Shown here: one piece after another, positions 7,443 through 16,376 of the stretch
Position numbering within the stretch: the stretch's first letter is position 1
Layout of the letters: the number at the start of each line of letters is the position of its first letter
From: Clostridia bacterium
Lineage (GTDB): Bacteria; Bacillota; Clostridia; Oscillospirales; Acutalibacteraceae
Reading direction: 5' to 3'
Assembly (NCBI GenBank): GCA_017550105.1
Contig: JAFYLQ010000042.1
Span: 1 to 64,000, forward strand
Length of the DNA stretch: 64,000 nucleotides
Translations under genes and position numbers: made by a program
Notes under the pieces: generated by a model
Database searches by the model: none
What the model was told of the DNA's origin: nothing
Seen by the model: only the letters and a program-made list of their open reading frames with translations

Positions 7443-8447
7443 TTACCCTTCACGCGAATTTATCTCCCTTTCCAACTGCTCAATCCCTTTCAGAATAACC
7501 TCAAAATCAGGTTTATCACCAAAAATCATGTTCTGCATATGCTCGTAGTCGTCTTTGAGTGCCTGCAGATTTCTTTCGGGCGGTATTAAGCGGAGTGTGC
7601 CGACTTTTGCTGTGTCATATCTTGCCCAAGGGCAACGGTAAAACTTTTCTTTAAACTGTACTACCTTGTTAAGCAATTCAACATCTGCAAGTGCATCATC
7701 CTTAACGGGTGAATTCATCATACAGTACAAATCGTAATAATGGCGGGAATATCTTGACGGAAAGGCTTTATTCTCAGGGCGGAATGCCTCACGGTGAAGA
7801 ATTGTAACCTTTTCCCAAAATGTTCTTTTCGGAAGCACGGTCAGAATATCTGTTGTGGGCTGTGTGAAAACCTTCGGATACTGAACAGCCGCATAAGGTG
7901 TAATAGGTCTTTCTTCAGCAGGTGTCCAGGCTGCAAGAGCTCCGATTTCAAGACGGATTACCGGAAGAATTGAGTTATCCTCAAAACTGCGGTTATATGC
8001 AAAAACTACTGTCTGCGGGTCGGTTTCATCTATGTAGCAATTAACCGATGTGCTGAGTTCCTTCTGCAAATCTGCAATAATCGCAGGCATGAATGTGTCT
8101 TTCAAAAATTCTTCTGTGCGTCGATTTGCTTCTTTGTTGAAGATATCCTGCTTTGTGTTACTGCGTTCTTCCCAAGGCTCGTTCAGGTCAAAACCAATTA
8201 CACGCCAATCAAGAATAAGGTCAATATCTTCGGAGAAACGTTCAATCAGTCCGTAGGATTTTGAAAGGCTTGTACCACCTTTGAAGGCTATGCTGTTTTT
8301 CCACTCGCAACGGTGAAAAAGGTAATTGAGCATAAAGCATACCCAAAAATCCTTTTCAATAATCGCGTTTGTAAGTCCCATTTTAGCCGCAGTGTTCTGA
8401 AACAGAGCCTTGCGGTCATTTTCTTTTATCGTTGCAATATTACGCAT
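7443..8447 (-). CDS. abiEii: AbiEii/AbiGii-family nucleotidyltransferase toxin
   Basis: Toxin of a type IV-style AbiE toxin-antitoxin / abortive-infection system, 334 aa. The nucleotidyltransferase signature is clear: FKGGTSLSK (~residues 56-64), then SEDIDL (~72-77), the G-G-S/T and D-x-D pair of DNA-polymerase-beta-type enzymes, with a further acidic residue in the VIRLEIGA strand. A helical C-terminal half follows (RYSRHYYDLYCM). Its ATG is coupled to the antitoxin gene: AGGAG lies in the last codons of abiEi and only three bases separate the frames. Known members transfer nucleotides to tRNA or GTP-binding targets and act against phage. No terminator is seen after it. Confidence 0.88.
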   Translation of the reverse strand: MRNIATIKENDRKALFQNTAAKMGLTNAIIEKDFWVCFMLNYLFHRCEWKNSIAFKGGTSLSKSYGLIERFSEDIDLILDWRVIGFDLNEPWEERSNTKQDIFNKEANRRTEEFLKDTFMPAIIADLQKELSTSVNCYIDETDPQTVVFAYNRSFEDNSILPVIRLEIGALAAWTPAEERPITPYAAVQYPKVFTQPTTDILTVLPKRTFWEKVTILHREAFRPENKAFPSRYSRHYYDLYCMMNSPVKDDALADVELLNKVVQFKEKFYRCPWARYDTAKVGTLRLIPPERNLQALKDDYEHMQNMIFGDKPDFEVILKGIEQLEREINSREG

Positions 8448-8450
8448 AAT

Positions 8451-9059
8451 TTAACTCCTACAAATCAGTTTGATGTACTCATATATCCAAGATGTAGCAG
8501 CTTTTGCTTCGGTAAGAAGAGCCTGCTTTTCACTTTCGGTAAGATTGTTTTTGAGCTTTGTTAAAACGGTATCATCAACATTATCTTTACCGAGAGCTTT
8601 CAGAGCCTGAACTACAAGTGCGGTTTTATATGAGAGCTTGGATATTTCTTTGTTTGTTGTTCGTTTGAATTTAATAGTTGTCTGTTCGTAGGTATATTCC
8701 TTATAAGTGCCGTCACTGACATAAACCCAAGCGGCTGGAATCTGTGTTGAAAGTCCGAGCAGATTCAGTGCAGTATCACCACATGGAACAATAGTCCATC
8801 CGTAATTTCGTGCAAGTGCGTGCGCAACTGCATCGGGCTCAGGTGCAACAAACTCATCAAGGAAATCGTTGTATTCGGGTTTGTAGTAAACTCCTCGCAT
8901 TACTTTTTTTACAACTTTTTCTAATTCCAATCGTGTTAAACATACACTTGCTGTTTTTTTATCTGTAAGCAGAGCGAAATCAATCGGCACAAAAACCGTA
9001 CCAACATCTGCTTTTTTTATATCGTTTTTGATTTGCGATAGAATAGCCGGTCGTTCCAT
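8451..9059 (-). CDS. abiEi: AbiEi-family antitoxin / transcriptional regulator (DUF6088-type)
   Basis: Partner of the AbiEii toxin, 202 aa. The N-terminus (ERPAILSQIKNDIKKADVG, FVPIDFA, then LTRLELEKVVKKVMRGVYY) is the winged-helix AbiEi antitoxin domain; the middle has the conserved GDTALNLLGLSTQIP segment. The ATG at 9059 with GAGGTG seven bases before is chosen over an upstream start, because the longer frame would begin inside the promoter. It normally binds its own promoter and counteracts the toxin post-translationally. The promoter at 9080-9108 overlaps short inverted sequences that could be the operator. Confidence 0.85.
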   Translation of the reverse strand: MERPAILSQIKNDIKKADVGTVFVPIDFALLTDKKTASVCLTRLELEKVVKKVMRGVYYKPEYNDFLDEFVAPEPDAVAHALARNYGWTIVPCGDTALNLLGLSTQIPAAWVYVSDGTYKEYTYEQTTIKFKRTTNKEISKLSYKTALVVQALKALGKDNVDDTVLTKLKNNLTESEKQALLTEAKAATSWIYEYIKLICRS

Positions 9060-9079
9060 AAATTCACCTCGTTGAAAAA

Positions 9080-9108
9080 AGTATATACTATTTTCAACCA
9101 AATATCAA
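9080..9108 (-). promoter_or_regulatory. promoter of the abiE operon
   Basis: On the reverse strand, -35 TTGATA (9108-9103), 17-bp spacer, -10 TATACT (9085-9080). The spacer and downstream flank contain GTTGAAAA and its relatives, which could be regulator binding sites. Confidence 0.7.
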
Positions 9109-9149
9109 CAGAAAAAATTGTAATTGTAATAAAATCAAGGTGAAAAACA

Positions 9150-9190
9150 TTAAAAAACGGCTTATCGAAAACCGATAAGCCGTTGATTTT
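9150..9190 (-). terminator. rho-independent terminator of the proBAC operon
   Basis: 12-bp perfect stem (9156-9167 with 9173-9184), followed leftward by a T-rich tail, immediately after the proC stop codon. Confidence 0.88.
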
Positions 9191-9997
9191 TTATTTCTTC
9201 CCAAGTTCAAGGGTTCTTTTGTATGCTTTTTTTACTGCATTCATTGCACTTGCTCTGAAAGCGCCCTCTTCAAGGGCTTTTACGCCCTCAATGGTGCTTC
9301 CTGCAGGTGAGCAAACGGCGTCCTTAAGCTTGCCGGGGTGTTCGCCCGTTTCAATAAGCATCTGTGCCGAGCCCGTAAGTGTCTGTGCCGCATAAAGCAT
9401 TGCCTTATCCCTCGGAAGACCGCATTCAACGGCACCGTCTGCAAGAGCCTCGCAGAACATAAACACAAATGCAGGACCACAGCCCGAAACACAGCTTGCC
9501 GCATCAATTTTATCCTCTGAAATTTCATCAAGTGCTCCCGCATATTTCATAACGTCGCAGAAGATTTTCACTTCCTCTTTAGAAACAAACTCGTTTGCAG
9601 TATAAAGAATCATACCTGCGCCAACAGCAACGGGCATATTGGGCATAATTCTTATTACGGGGCAATCCACACCCGCCATATCAACTATTGACTGAGTGCT
9701 GACACCCGCCGCCATACTCACAAGGGTGAAATCCGTTGTTCGTTCCTCAATAATGGGTGCAATTTCTTCAAAAAGTGCACTTAACATCTGGGGCTTAACG
9801 CCTAAGAAAATATAATCGCAGTTGAGCACGATATACTCTGCATCTGCAATATTAACCTCTGTTTCCTCTGCGAAGGCTCTGATTTTCTGAGCATCCACGT
9901 CAAAAACAAATATATTTTCCGCACCAACGGATTTTAAAGCAGCCCTTGCAAGAGCACCGCCCATATTGCCACAGCCTAAAAAACCGATTTTTTTCAT
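9191..9997 (-). CDS. proC: pyrroline-5-carboxylate reductase
   Basis: Last step of proline synthesis: NAD(P)H-dependent reduction of pyrroline-5-carboxylate, in the cytoplasm. It is 268 aa, the usual length. The N-terminal Rossmann motif is FLGCGNMGGALA (~5-16), then NCDYIFLGVKPQ, the middle IRIMPNMPVAVGAG segment and the C-terminal family signature region (AQTLTGSAQMLIETGEHPGKL followed by SPAGSTIEGV), cited here in short pieces. It lies 19 bp after proA at the end of the transporter-proB-proA-proC operon, giving a full glutamate-to-proline route in one transcript. Confidence 0.97.
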   Translation of the reverse strand: MKKIGFLGCGNMGGALARAALKSVGAENIFVFDVDAQKIRAFAEETEVNIADAEYIVLNCDYIFLGVKPQMLSALFEEIAPIIEERTTDFTLVSMAAGVSTQSIVDMAGVDCPVIRIMPNMPVAVGAGMILYTANEFVSKEEVKIFCDVMKYAGALDEISEDKIDAASCVSGCGPAFVFMFCEALADGAVECGLPRDKAMLYAAQTLTGSAQMLIETGEHPGKLKDAVCSPAGSTIEGVKALEEGAFRASAMNAVKKAYKRTLELGKK

Positions 9998-10016
9998 AAA
10001 AACACCCTCTGACGCT

Positions 10017-11276
10017 TTATCTGATTTGTCCGTCGCCTTTAATAATGAATTTATAGGTTGTTAATTCCTTAAGACCCATGGGACCCCTTGCGTGAAGCTT
10101 CTGGGTTGAAATACCCATTTCGCAACCAAGACCGAATTCACCGCCATCGGTAAAACGGGTTGATGCATTCACGTAAACCGCCGCACTGTCAACGGACGTT
10201 GTAAATATTTTAGCATTAGCCTGATTTTCGGTAACAATCGCCTCACTATGACCTGTTGAGTGAGCCGAAATGTGAGCTACCGCTTCATTTACGTCACTAA
10301 CGATTTTAACGCCTAAAATATAATCAAGGAATTCGGTGTCAAAATCCTTTTCACCTGCGGGAGTGCCCTCGATTATTGCCTGAGCCTTTTCGTCAAGGCG
10401 AAGCTCAACGGGAGCAAGACCCTTTTCGCTACGTTTTTCACAAAGTCTTGCCTTCAACAAAGGTAAAAATTCCTTTGCGATATTTTCATTTACAACAATA
10501 ACCTCGCAAGCATTACAAACGGAAGGTCTGCTTGTTTTTGCATTCTCTACAATATTAAGCGCCTTTTCAATATCGGCACTTTCATCTATGTAAATGTGGC
10601 AGATGCCCGTACCCGTCTGAATACAGGGTACCTTTGCATTCTCGGTACAAGCCTTAATGAGCCCTGCACCACCTCGGGGTATAAGAAGGTCAACGTAGCC
10701 CACAGCATTCATAAGCTCGTTTGCACTTTGCCTTGTGGTATCCTGAACAAGATTAATAAGGTTTTCGGGAAGACCCAAGGAAGCAAGACCCTTGCACATT
10801 GCATTTACAATAGCATTTGCAGAAAGGAAAGCCTCTTTACCACCACGAAGAACGCATACGTTACCACTTTTAAGAGCAAGAGCTGCAGCATCGGACGTAA
10901 CGTTGGGACGGCTTTCGTAAATAATCGCCACAACACCCATGGGTACCGCCGTTTTTTCAACAACAATTCCACTTGGACGCTCAACTCTGTCAAGGACCTC
11001 GCCAACGGGGTCGGGCAAAGCCGCTACCTGACGGATTCCCTCAGCCATACCCTTGATTCGTTCCTCAGAAAGAGCAAGTCTGTCGAGCATTACGTCTGAA
11101 ATAATGCCCTTGGCTTTTTCAAGGTCCTTGGCATTTTCAGAAAGAATTTCTGCACTATTTTCCTCAAGAGCGTCTGCCATTTTTAAAAGTGCTTCATTTT
11201 TTGTATTAGTATCAAGAGAGCAAAGAACACCCTTGGTGCTCTTTGCTTCCTTTAAAATATCCAATGTTGATTTCAT
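10017..11276 (-). CDS. proA: glutamate-5-semialdehyde dehydrogenase (gamma-glutamyl phosphate reductase)
   Basis: Second step of proline synthesis: NADPH-dependent reduction of gamma-glutamyl phosphate. It is 419 aa, normal for the family. Visible are the cofactor region [20 protein letters not shown], the catalytic cysteine in SVCNACE (~residue 255) and the conserved C-terminal [20 protein letters not shown]. It starts 9 bp after proB, so both are translated from one message, as expected because the ProB product is unstable and is channelled to ProA. Confidence 0.97.
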   Translation of the reverse strand: MKSTLDILKEAKSTKGVLCSLDTNTKNEALLKMADALEENSAEILSENAKDLEKAKGIISDVMLDRLALSEERIKGMAEGIRQVAALPDPVGEVLDRVERPSGIVVEKTAVPMGVVAIIYESRPNVTSDAAALALKSGNVCVLRGGKEAFLSANAIVNAMCKGLASLGLPENLINLVQDTTRQSANELMNAVGYVDLLIPRGGAGLIKACTENAKVPCIQTGTGICHIYIDESADIEKALNIVENAKTSRPSVCNACEVIVVNENIAKEFLPLLKARLCEKRSEKGLAPVELRLDEKAQAIIEGTPAGEKDFDTEFLDYILGVKIVSDVNEAVAHISAHSTGHSEAIVTENQANAKIFTTSVDSAAVYVNASTRFTDGGEFGLGCEMGISTQKLHARGPMGLKELTTYKFIIKGDGQIR

Positions 11277-11285
11277 AATAAAACC

Positions 11286-12053
11286 TTATTTCTGTGCGAT
11301 GAATTTTGTACCCACTTTTTTGCCGTCAAGAATATCATATAACACTGCGGGAGCAGAGCCGTTAGCAATAACCACGTCCGTGCCCTTTGCAGTACATTTT
11401 TTTGCGGCAGAAAGCTTTGTTGCCATACCACCCGTACCAAGTCCGCTACGACTTTTACCGCCGAGTGCCTCGATTTCGGGAGTGATTTCAGTAATTTCTG
11501 AAATCAATTCTGCATTTGCATCCTTGTGGGGGTCGGCAGTGTAAAGACCGTCAATATCCGAAAGAAGCACGAGCATATCCGCGTGCATACTTACCGCCAC
11601 AATAGCACCGAGAGTATCGTTATCACCAACTGAAATTTCGTCGGTGTTAACCGTATCGTTCTCGTTAATAATTGGCAACACACCAAGCTCAAGAAGTCTG
11701 TTCATAGTATTCTTGATATTGTGGTATCTTGTGGAGTCCTCTAAATCAAGACCCGTAACAAGTATCTGTGCCACCGTGTGATTATATTCGGAAAAAAGCT
11801 TATCGTAAGCGTACATCAATTCGCATTGACCAACTGCCGCCGCAGCCTGTTTAGTAGGCATATCAGAGGGCTTTTCCTTAAGTGAAAGCTTACCTATACC
11901 CATACCGATAGCACCGCTTGACACAAGTATAATCTCGTGACCCGCATTTTTAAGGTCCGAAAGAACCTTACAAAGCTCTTCTACGTGGCGGATATTGATG
12001 CAACCCGTACTGTGAGCAAGGGTCGAGGTACCCACCTTAACAACTAATCTCAT
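11286..12053 (-). CDS. proB: glutamate 5-kinase, short form without PUA domain
   Basis: First, committed step of proline synthesis: ATP-dependent phosphorylation of glutamate. It has an amino-acid-kinase fold with VVKVGTSTL at the N-terminus, LVSSGAIGMG (~45-54), NENDTVN and GTGGMATKLSAA. At 255 aa it covers only the kinase domain; the ~100-residue C-terminal PUA domain of the E. coli type is absent. Short forms are known in some bacteria and are expected to keep activity, with altered proline feedback or oligomer behaviour. It follows the transporter gene by 27 bp. Confidence 0.96.
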   Translation of the reverse strand: MRLVVKVGTSTLAHSTGCINIRHVEELCKVLSDLKNAGHEIILVSSGAIGMGIGKLSLKEKPSDMPTKQAAAAVGQCELMYAYDKLFSEYNHTVAQILVTGLDLEDSTRYHNIKNTMNRLLELGVLPIINENDTVNTDEISVGDNDTLGAIVAVSMHADMLVLLSDIDGLYTADPHKDANAELISEITEITPEIEALGGKSRSGLGTGGMATKLSAAKKCTAKGTDVVIANGSAPAVLYDILDGKKVGTKFIAQK

Positions 12054-12080
12054 TTATATCACCAAAGTTAATTCTGTTAT

Positions 12081-13562
12081 TTAATCGTCCGTACGCTCTT
12101 TAACCTTTACCGCTCTTGAAACTGCAAGGTCGTTCATCATCTGCTCCTTCGTCTTGCCGTTTACGTTGAAGAATGCAAGAGAGATAGCCTTACAAATTCT
12201 GCCTATTGCGGGAGCAAGGGTAAATACAGTCCAGATAGCCTGAAGCATATGGGGGTCTGTGTGAGGGATAACAACACCGTGTGAGTTCATAAGGGGCTCG
12301 TACTTGATAGCCTCAATAATAACACCGCTGAGAATACCTGAAACACCGTTTGCTATAAGGGTGATGTAACCCATAGCGGCACTCATCATACCCTCGTTTC
12401 TGATACCTGTTTTCCACTCAACGTAGTCGTACATATCACCCTCAAGTGCAGTACCGCAATAACGCTGAACACTGTTCAAGGCACCTGCAAGAGTAAGGAA
12501 AATAACGATGATAACAAGATTAATAATATGGTTATCCGTGGGCTTATAGCCTACGAAGTACATTATAAGATATACAAGTCCGCAATAGCCGTAGCTTAAA
12601 ACTGAAAGGTTGCGAAGGCCGATTTTTTTAGTAAGCTTTGTAGCAAAGGGAAGAACGAAGTAGCTGGGAAGTCCTGTGAAAAGACCTGAAATAGCCGCAT
12701 TGGAAAGCTTGCCCGTACAGTTGAGCCAGAAGTAGTTTGCAACCTGCTGACCGGTACCCTTACCGACACCGAAGAAGCCCTTAATCATAAGCACCCACAT
12801 AGGACGGCATGAGGCAACCTGCTTAACGGATTTCCACACGCTTGTGTTCTTCATCTCCTCACGTGATGCAAGGGGCACACGCTCTTTAAGACTGAAGAAG
12901 CCGAAAACTCGGAAAACAATTACCAATGCAATGAATATTATAGCACCCACAAGATATATGCTCTGGGTGGGTATTGTTCGTGGCAGATAGTCAACAAAGA
13001 ACGGGAACAATGACGGCAACCATACGCCGAAAAGGTCAACGTAGGTATCAGCCGCAATAAGCTTGTTACGTTCGTTGGGATTGGGTGTAAGGTTGTAAAG
13101 CACGGCCTTGTATGCAGGGTTATAGAATGAGCCTGCAATTGAACCAACGTATCTGATAATCAAGAACCAGATAAGAAGCGATGCCTGTGAAAGTCCGTCG
13201 GGAAGAAGGTACGGCATAGCTGCCGAAAATATCCACAAGGGAAGCGTAAGCACAAGATAAGGACGAACTCTGCCCCAACGGGTACGTGTTCTGTCAAGAA
13301 TGGGACCCGAAATAGCATTATCGAAGGTATCGATAATTGTAGAGAAGGTCTGAGCCACACTCAGGGTAATAGGACTTACGTGCTGGAAGGACGTTGTATA
13401 GAAAAATTCGTTATTTCCGTTAAAGGTCTCCCAGTTTTTGTCACCGATACCCGAAATTATGTAAGCCGCCATTTCACGGGGGCCTAAATATTCCTTTTCC
13501 TGTTGGCGTTTTTGCCTGTCAATTTCTTCCTGAGTCAACATAACCTCTTTTGTTTGAGCCAC
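12081..13562 (-). CDS. GPH-family (glycoside-pentoside-hexuronide:cation) symporter
   Basis: Major-facilitator transporter of 493 aa with about 12 predicted membrane helices. The N-terminal FDNAISGPILDRTRTRWGRV segment is the diagnostic loop of GPH sugar:cation symporters, and the second half has GMMSAAMGYITLIANGVSG. A charged, cytoplasmic N-terminal extension (residues 1-30, Gln/Glu/Lys-rich) precedes the first helix. It is the first gene of a leftward operon with proB, proA and proC. Coupling a presumed sugar carrier to proline synthesis is odd; it may instead carry another solute, such as an osmolyte, but the sequence gives no direct evidence. A second GPH carrier lies at 38742-40280. Confidence 0.85.
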   Translation of the reverse strand: MAQTKEVMLTQEEIDRQKRQQEKEYLGPREMAAYIISGIGDKNWETFNGNNEFFYTTSFQHVSPITLSVAQTFSTIIDTFDNAISGPILDRTRTRWGRVRPYLVLTLPLWIFSAAMPYLLPDGLSQASLLIWFLIIRYVGSIAGSFYNPAYKAVLYNLTPNPNERNKLIAADTYVDLFGVWLPSLFPFFVDYLPRTIPTQSIYLVGAIIFIALVIVFRVFGFFSLKERVPLASREEMKNTSVWKSVKQVASCRPMWVLMIKGFFGVGKGTGQQVANYFWLNCTGKLSNAAISGLFTGLPSYFVLPFATKLTKKIGLRNLSVLSYGYCGLVYLIMYFVGYKPTDNHIINLVIIVIFLTLAGALNSVQRYCGTALEGDMYDYVEWKTGIRNEGMMSAAMGYITLIANGVSGILSGVIIEAIKYEPLMNSHGVVIPHTDPHMLQAIWTVFTLAPAIGRICKAISLAFFNVNGKTKEQMMNDLAVSRAVKVKERTDD

Positions 13563-13592
13563 GGTTACACCGCCTTTCGATTTATAAAAAAC

Positions 13593-13621
13593 ATTTTAAC
13601 ATATAAAAATCTTAAACGCAA
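13593..13621 (-). promoter_or_regulatory. promoter of the transporter-proBAC operon
   Basis: On the reverse strand, -35 TTGCGT (13621-13616), 17-bp spacer, -10 TAAAAT (13598-13593). The leader before the ATG at 13562 is short. Confidence 0.55.
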
Positions 13622-13630
13622 TAATACGCT

Positions 13631-14200
13631 TTATTTAATAAAATTTTCCAATTCCCGTTTCAATCGGGCAACGGGTAAACCGACCACGTTAAAATAGTCG
13701 CCGTTTATACCCTTAATAAGCACTCTTGCTTTTCCCTGGATGCCGTACGCTCCTGCTTTATCGTATGGCTCTGAGCTTGAAATATATTCCTCAATTTCCT
13801 GCTCAGTCAAGTCATAAAAAACAACGTCGGTTTTTTCACTGAAGGTTACCGAAGCTTTACTGTCGGATATAGTCACGCCCGTGTAAACCTGATGAGTTTT
13901 ACCGCTTAGAAGATTTAACATTCCTCGGGCATCGTCTTTATCGGCAGGTTTTCCTAAAATGCGGTCGTTTACCGCAACAACCGTGTCGGCTGAAATCACT
14001 ATTTCATCGGGCGCACTGCACTGTCTTGATGCCTCGTTCTTTATTTTGGAAAGATACTCCACCGCTTCACGGGCACCTATACCCTCGGGAAGGGTTTCAT
14101 CACAGGGCACGGGGCGTATCTCAACGTTTTCTGCTATGACACCTATCAATTCTTTTCGTCTTGGTGACTGAGAGGCAAGAACTATTTTTTTATCAATCAT
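13631..14200 (-). CDS. maf: Maf-type nucleoside triphosphate pyrophosphatase
   Basis: House-cleaning pyrophosphatase, 189 aa, hydrolysing dTTP/UTP and modified pyrimidine nucleotides to monophosphates. The signature LASQSPRRKELI is at the N-terminus (~8-19); the catalytic ISADTVVAVNDRILGKP segment is at ~69-85 and the AGAYGIQGKA motif near 147-156. It follows the TIM-barrel gene by 4 bp and is read from the same promoter at 15140-15168. Maf has also been tied to septation arrest in Bacillus; nothing here bears on that. Confidence 0.94.
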   Translation of the reverse strand: MIDKKIVLASQSPRRKELIGVIAENVEIRPVPCDETLPEGIGAREAVEYLSKIKNEASRQCSAPDEIVISADTVVAVNDRILGKPADKDDARGMLNLLSGKTHQVYTGVTISDSKASVTFSEKTDVVFYDLTEQEIEEYISSSEPYDKAGAYGIQGKARVLIKGINGDYFNVVGLPVARLKRELENFIK

Positions 14201-14204
14201 ATTT

Positions 14205-15083
14205 TCACCAATTCAATGCCTTGCATATTTCTTTAAGAGTGTTAAGACCCCACTTACACGCCATAACAGCATCCTCGTGACCCTCAAACTCCAAGGTAAT
14301 ATAGCCGTTGTAGCCCGCATCCTTAACGATGCTCATTACCTGATATACGGGTACGTTACCATGTCCTAAAACGGCACCACGAAGGTAATTGCCGCCCCTT
14401 GACTTAAAAAAGCCGTCGCAGGGAGCAAACTCACTGCCGCTTTTTATATGAAAATCCTTAGCGTGAAGGTAAGAAACGAAGGGTGCTAATCTGCTTACTG
14501 CAGTTACGGGGTTTTCATCCGCACAAAGGAAGTTACCCATATCAATAAGTGCACCGAAGTTTTTGTGGTTAACACCTGTAATTATTCTTTCAACCCTGTC
14601 GCTGTCCTGACAGAATAAGCCGTGATTTTCAATCATTGTGCGAATACCGTAATTCTCAGCAAATTCAGTAACCGCTCTGTAGCCTTTTACTATGCGAGGA
14701 AGTGCCTGCTCAAAGCCGTTATATTTTTTATCCTCGTCCCTGTAGCCACCCGTAGCATCGTGGCGCATACCCTTTACGCCCAAGGCGGCGGCTATAAGCA
14801 CCTCGCCCTTAAGACGCTCGATTTCCTTTTCAAGGTCACCGTCACTTCCGTAAATGAAATCCGCACCAACGGAATACTGCACCGCTTCAACACCCTGCTT
14901 TTCACATTCTGCTTTAAGAAGCTTTGCGTATTCTTCCTTATCCATTCCCTCGGGAGTTCTGATTTCAGCAAACTCAATACCGTCAAAGCCAAGCTCCTTT
15001 GCAAGGGAAATTAATTCAATTTCTGTTTTTTCACCTTTATTAACAAGGGAAGAAAGACTGTAACTGCTGACTGCAAATTTCAT
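14205..15083 (-). CDS. sugar phosphate isomerase/epimerase (xylose isomerase-like TIM barrel)
   Basis: A 292-aa TIM-barrel protein of the AP-endonuclease-2/xylose-isomerase-like superfamily. Features are LAKELGFDGIEFAE near the N-terminus, MIENHGLFCQ (~170-180, metal-ligand Glu), GALIDMGNFLCAD (~197-209), YLHAKDFHIK (~234-243) and GYITLEFEGHEDA near the end, which supply the expected Glu/Asp/His/Glu metal site. The substrate is unknown; members include hydroxypyruvate isomerases, inosose dehydratases and epimerases. It is first in an operon with maf. Confidence 0.85.
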   Translation of the reverse strand: MKFAVSSYSLSSLVNKGEKTEIELISLAKELGFDGIEFAEIRTPEGMDKEEYAKLLKAECEKQGVEAVQYSVGADFIYGSDGDLEKEIERLKGEVLIAAALGVKGMRHDATGGYRDEDKKYNGFEQALPRIVKGYRAVTEFAENYGIRTMIENHGLFCQDSDRVERIITGVNHKNFGALIDMGNFLCADENPVTAVSRLAPFVSYLHAKDFHIKSGSEFAPCDGFFKSRGGNYLRGAVLGHGNVPVYQVMSIVKDAGYNGYITLEFEGHEDAVMACKWGLNTLKEICKALNW

Positions 15084-15139
15084 TTTAGAAAATCCTTTCC
15101 ATTATTTTATCATTGCGGCTAAGCCCTTTGAGTATTATG

Positions 15140-15168
15140 ATAATAGACACCATATATTATCTTTGCAA
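15140..15168 (-). promoter_or_regulatory. promoter of the TIM-barrel/maf operon, overlapping the mecA upstream region
   Basis: On the reverse strand, -35 TTGCAA (15168-15163), 17-bp spacer, -10 TATTAT (15145-15140). A weaker rightward promoter for mecA (TTGAGT 15128-15133, TATATT 15153-15158, 19-bp spacer) overlaps it, so the divergent transcripts may compete. Confidence 0.6.
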
Positions 15169-15182
15169 GGGAGGCAACACAA

Positions 15183-15731
15183 TTGCACATTCAGGCAGAC
15201 GGAGACGAAAAAATTACCGTTACCCTAAGTCCGCATGATATGACCGAGCTTGACATAACCTACGACGAAATGGACTATTCAAACGTAGAAACCCGTCGGG
15301 TTATCTGGACCGTTTTAGACGAAGCCAAAAGGGTCTTAGGTAAACCCATCAACACCGATGGCAGACTTCTTGTGCAGGTTTCACCCGCAGATGATGGCGG
15401 TTGCCTTATGCTTTTTACTCAGATACCTCTTTTGGAAAACAATTCTAAAAAACGACTTGTTATGAAAAAGGAGGCTGAGCCCATTTTATGGCAGTCTTTT
15501 GACTGTAACGCTTTTCTTGATGCTTTAAACGTTCTGAAAAGCCGAACACAATTTACAAGAAGCACCGAAGGCTATTTATATAAAAATAAATACTATATTA
15601 TAATTCACCCGAAGCCATCTTTTGCAGATAAAATAAACCTTTCCCTTTGTGAATACGGTGAAGCGCAGGAGGGTAACAAGGGTATCATATCAAGGCTTTA
15701 TGAATATGGTAAGCCTTTATTCTCTGAGTGA
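15183..15731 (+). CDS. mecA: MecA-family ClpC adaptor protein
   Basis: Adaptor of the MecA/YpbH family, 182 aa. In Bacillus it loads substrates onto ClpCP and activates the ATPase. The N-terminal substrate-binding domain shows ITVTLSPHDMTELDI and DYSNVETRRVIWTVLDEA; the C-terminal domain contains GYLYKNKYYIIIHP. The protein is somewhat shorter than Bacillus MecA (~218 aa) because the linker is reduced. The start is TTG, chosen because GGGAGG is eight bases upstream and the family N-terminus matches. Its 3' end overlaps the convergent rpe gene by 15 bp, so the two messages have complementary ends. Confidence 0.85.
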   Translation: MHIQADGDEKITVTLSPHDMTELDITYDEMDYSNVETRRVIWTVLDEAKRVLGKPINTDGRLLVQVSPADDGGCLMLFTQIPLLENNSKKRLVMKKEAEPILWQSFDCNAFLDALNVLKSRTQFTRSTEGYLYKNKYYIIIHPKPSFADKINLSLCEYGEAQEGNKGIISRLYEYGKPLFSE

Positions 15732-16376
15732 ATCTATTGCCTTTTTAATATCTGTTGCTCCGAAAATATAGCTTCCCGAAACAAGCACGTCCGCACCCGC
15801 CTCAACACAAAGCTTTGCAGTTTCGGGCACAATACCGCCGTCAACCTGAATCATTAGATTCGGGTTGATTTCATTTGCTTTCTCTCGGATTGCCGTGATT
15901 TTAGAAAGCATATCAGTCATAAAGGACTGACCACCAAAGCCCGGTTCAACAGTCATAACTAAAACCATTGCGATATCTTCAAGATAGGGAAAAACTGCCT
16001 CGGCTTCGGTTTTGGGTTTTATTACAAGGGCAGGAGCAATACCTGCATCCTTTATTTTCTCGATTGTTTTTTTCACGTCACTGTTGCTTTCAACGTGGAA
16101 TGCAATTAAATCCGCACCGCTTTTTGCGAATGCATCTATGTAATCATAGGGATTGCTAATCATAAGATGGCAATCAAGGAACATATCCGTTGCCTTTCTT
16201 ATGGATTTTACAACGGGTGGACCAATGGAAATATTGGGTACAAAATGCCCGTCCATAACGTCCACGTGGAGCATATCCGCTCCGCCGACATTTACTTTTT
16301 CAATATCGGTTTTAAGAGAAGCGTAATCCGCCGACAAAATAGAGGGGGATATTTTAATATCGTTTTTAAAATTCAC
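15717..16376 (-). CDS. rpe: ribulose-phosphate 3-epimerase
   Basis: Pentose phosphate pathway enzyme interconverting ribulose-5-phosphate and xylulose-5-phosphate, 219 aa, full length. Seen are SPSILSADYASL (~9-20), HVDVMDGHFVPN (metal His and catalytic Asp, ~38-49), CHLMI, VMTVEPGFGGQSF (~139-151) and VDGGI (~178-182). It is the promoter-distal gene of the long leftward operon that begins at rimP; its start overlaps ribF by 11 bp. Confidence 0.97.
   Translation of the reverse strand: MNFKNDIKISPSILSADYASLKTDIEKVNVGGADMLHVDVMDGHFVPNISIGPPVVKSIRKATDMFLDCHLMISNPYDYIDAFAKSGADLIAFHVESNSDVKKTIEKIKDAGIAPALVIKPKTEAEAVFPYLEDIAMVLVMTVEPGFGGQSFMTDMLSKITAIREKANEINPNLMIQVDGGIVPETAKLCVEAGADVLVSGSYIFGATDIKKAIDSLRE

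Noticed and set aside
10596..11099. 167-codon + strand frame opposite proA
   Set aside because: Fully antisense to proA, with no ribosome site or family features.
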